A stretch of 30,725 nt of DNA from Chara braunii. Taxonomy: Eukaryota > Streptophyta > Charophyceae > Charales > Characeae. Each line of letters begins with the position of its first letter. The first letter of the stretch is position 1. The notes beneath the pieces were generated by a model that was not told the DNA's origin, ran no database searches, and worked only from the letters and a program-made list of their open reading frames with translations. Positions 28,661 through 30,725 of this stretch are shown in pieces. The translations under genes and the position numbers were made by a program. The DNA lies in assembly GCA_003427395.1 (NCBI GenBank), contig BFEA01000062.1, positions 2,812,474-2,843,198 of the forward strand, in the 5' to 3' direction.

Positions 28661-29583
28661 TCGTGGATATGATGGTGAAACCTGCCGTAGGACGATCCGC
28701 TGAATCCACCACCGCAACCAAGGTTTCAAAATATTTGGCTCCCCTCATGCACTGGTCGTGCTTGACATACCCAGACCACCTAAACCTTCTCCCTAATCTC
28801 CACTCCGGCAAGACTTATGACGGTGGACCCACCATCTCCATCGCTGTCGTGCCCTATTTTCGTCCTACCAACTAGGCCCCTCGCCAGCAGGACACATCAT
28901 ATCCTTCCAACTACTCACCCCACTTAGCCAAAAGGCACTCACCCCTACCTATGCGACCCCAACATGGAGGGGTAAGCTGGAGAGGAAAAAAACCACCATC
29001 CAAATCCAAGTATATCAAACACAATCAACACAAAAACAAGGTACTAGAATACAACTCTGCAGGGCGAAATTCCGACACTTACGAATTTGGGGTTTTCAAC
29101 TCGATTATAAGATCAATATCCATACACAGAAATTGCTTCAGGAAAAGCAAAACTTAGATAAAAACAGAATTCTACTATTTGAAATCGCAGATTATGACAT
29201 CAGAAGTACAAAACATCAAATTGTGCAGCTGAAATTTGGAAAACAAGATTAGGAGATTAATTTTGATGTCCAAATAGACTTACGAATCTTATGACTATGG
29301 TTTTCAAATCCAAGGATAAAAAAAGTAGCTCAGGAAATTTACCAGATGTTGTAATCTTAAGACTAATTTAGATGGTTATACGAGTACAAAACAAAGTAGT
29401 CGATTGTAAACTTTGACCATCAATCTACGAAAAAAACAAATTACAAATTGAGAATCAAACAAAAATCAGATTTATAGATAATCCGTCGGATGTTGAGATC
29501 GGCAACATTCCATTCACCATCTAAGAAAATATCAGGAAATAGACTACGTTTCGATTTACAAAACACCAATGAGACATCCCTAA
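28661..29583. other. Gene-free, AT-rich stretch with a diverged duplication
   Basis: No recognisable coding. From 29079 the sequence is AT-rich, and CTTACGAAT...GGTTTTCAA...GCTTCAGGAAAAG (29079-29150) has a diverged relative at 29279-29345, a spacing of about 200 bp. Short frames such as 28663-28875 show no domain. Confidence 0.45.
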
Positions 29584-29845
29584 CTGTCTTCTGTGTTTAA
29601 TCTATAGAAGGAGCCACTCCTCCTCCCCACAGTTGGTGCTAGTATAGCCCTACGGCAAAGTGCACCAACCAGAAGAGAATAGTGGGACGCCCCCGCCTCC
29701 CTGTTACTCCCCGAACGCGGTTGCGTTGTGAATGACCATGCCAAGCCAGTCAACAGAGCTTCACAGAGAATTCAGTCCAAATCCAACGACCCATGACAGC
29801 AAAGAACCGGAGAAGCGAGAGACATAGATTAAACACAGAAGACAG
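29584..29845. mobile_element. 262-bp segment bounded by a perfect 22-bp inverted repeat
   Basis: CTGTCTTCTGTGTTTAATCT plus AT at 29584-29605 is exactly inverted at 29824-29845. The inside is GC-richer than the left flank and holds a smaller hairpin, GTTGGTGC/GCACCAAC (29632-29639, 29662-29669). No target-site duplication is visible beside the arms. A candidate non-autonomous DNA transposon. Confidence 0.6.
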
Positions 29846-30649
29846 AAAGAGTGGCGTCATGACCCTATGCCACGTGGCACCCCCCCCACACGGCTACTCA
29901 AACCACACGCCCCTCCTGTCTCCACATCCACGAAAGTCTCTAAGACCATCGCCACACACGATATTGACCCCCTGTGCCCTCGTGAAAGCGCCATCGCAGC
30001 TTCGCGTCTCAACACGCGTTAGTGCACCCGTCGTTTCGGCCCGGGCGGGCGCAGCACTCCCGATAGTCAATTGGTCAAAGTCTTGCTCTGGCATTGGAGA
30101 ACAGGCAAACGACGACATGCTTTTCGTCAATTGCATCCGAGCTACCAGTTTTACTTTGGGTAACCCCATGCCACCACTTCTTCCTCAACGCCTTGACCTT
30201 TTCAAAATTTCCAGTATTTCACCTTTTAGTTGTGTTGAAAGGATCAACAAATCTCAGACTTCCCTGTCCCAGTCCGAAAGTCTGAGTTTCCTATTCTACC
30301 ATATTCCAATCCGGCAGGACCGTACGGCTTAGGCCCTAGGTTAGAATTCAGGCTGTACCGCAAGTCTGTAATGCTTAGGTCCGTACAACCCTTAGTCCTG
30401 GTAGTCCGTCTGTCTATCACTCTGTCTGCAGCTCAGCCCGGAGGCCAACAGCAGCCGCAAGCAGCAGGTCTAAACGCCAAAGTTCTTGACCGAAGGCAAG
30501 TACAGAAGTCCACCAGGGCCAAACGTCAACAAGAATTGTCATTCATGCTTGATGCGGAAGCGCTGTTGCGGTCTTGTCTGTTGGAGTGACGGATGAGAGC
30601 AGAGAGTAGTGCTAGTGTAATTGAGGACGTACGGCACCCATAGCGATCG

Positions 30650-30652
<3 letters not shown>
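29846..30652. other. No supported gene
   Basis: A 179-codon frame (29793-30332) and a 72-codon frame (30371-30589, with a Lys/Arg/Gln-rich middle) are open but match nothing I recognise. A G-box palindrome TGCCACGTGGCA lies at 29868-29879, and CTCAGACTT/AAGTCTGAG can pair at 30253-30286. Possible promoter or first-exon sequence of an unseen host gene, but unsupported. Confidence 0.35.

Positions 30653-30725
<73 letters not shown>
30653..30725. repeat. (GA)n microsatellite at the window edge
   Basis: A GA dinucleotide run extends to the last base of the window, the complement type of the TC run at the start. Confidence 0.97.

Noticed and set aside
29793-30332. 179-codon frame
   Set aside because: No recognisable domain; it starts inside an inverted-repeat element and overlaps other frames.

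Overview
The window looks like repeat-dominated nuclear DNA of a green-lineage eukaryote. A charophyte- or plant-type genome is my best inference, because the LINE open reading frames end in a zf-RVT-like Cys/His domain typical of plant L1 elements, and because a plant-style PIF/Harbinger transposase and Copia-like LTR structures are present. There are no operons, no Shine-Dalgarno-spaced genes, no rRNA, no convincing intact tRNA and no CRISPR array. The only long uninterrupted gene is a transposase. I found no evidence of a previously undescribed multi-gene system; what is unusual is the density and layering of mobile-element debris, including several long inverted repeats with no coding capacity.

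Layout, left to right. Positions 1-62 are a (TC)n tract. 2384-3080 is the 5' LTR of a minus-strand LTR retrotransposon with a canonical primer-binding site, abutting a small dispersed repeat (3095-3206) and a minus-strand LINE fragment (3186-3796). A poly(T)/(GA)n junction follows, then an intact minus-strand PIF/Harbinger transposase (3977-5506) and a 174-bp foldback element. From 6.06 to 11.26 kb there are no genes, only three more foldback structures (8098-8267, 10106-10195, 10325-10450), microsatellites and short duplications.

11.26-21.61 kb holds two large decayed plus-strand LINEs in head-to-tail order. Element A (11262-15662) has endonuclease, reverse transcriptase and zf-RVT regions with many stops and frameshifts. 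A charged, coiled-coil ORF1-like region (16021-17287) follows, then element B (about 17430-21608) with the same domain order. The last codons of element B lie inside a 242-bp tandem duplication.

22.1-25.7 kb contains two copies of the 3' end of the same LTR family seen at 2.4 kb: polypurine tract plus LTR, with a hairpin kept by a paired base change. 25.8-26.4 kb has two copies of a tRNA-derived, SINE-like repeat on the minus strand. 26.68-27.01 kb shows an exon-intron-like remnant on the minus strand encoding a Cys-rich peptide. 27.4-28.66 kb is a diverged roughly 250-bp repeat array. 29.58-29.85 kb is bounded by a perfect 22-bp inverted repeat, and the window ends in (GA)n. Microsatellites at both ends suggest that this is a whole contig broken at simple repeats.
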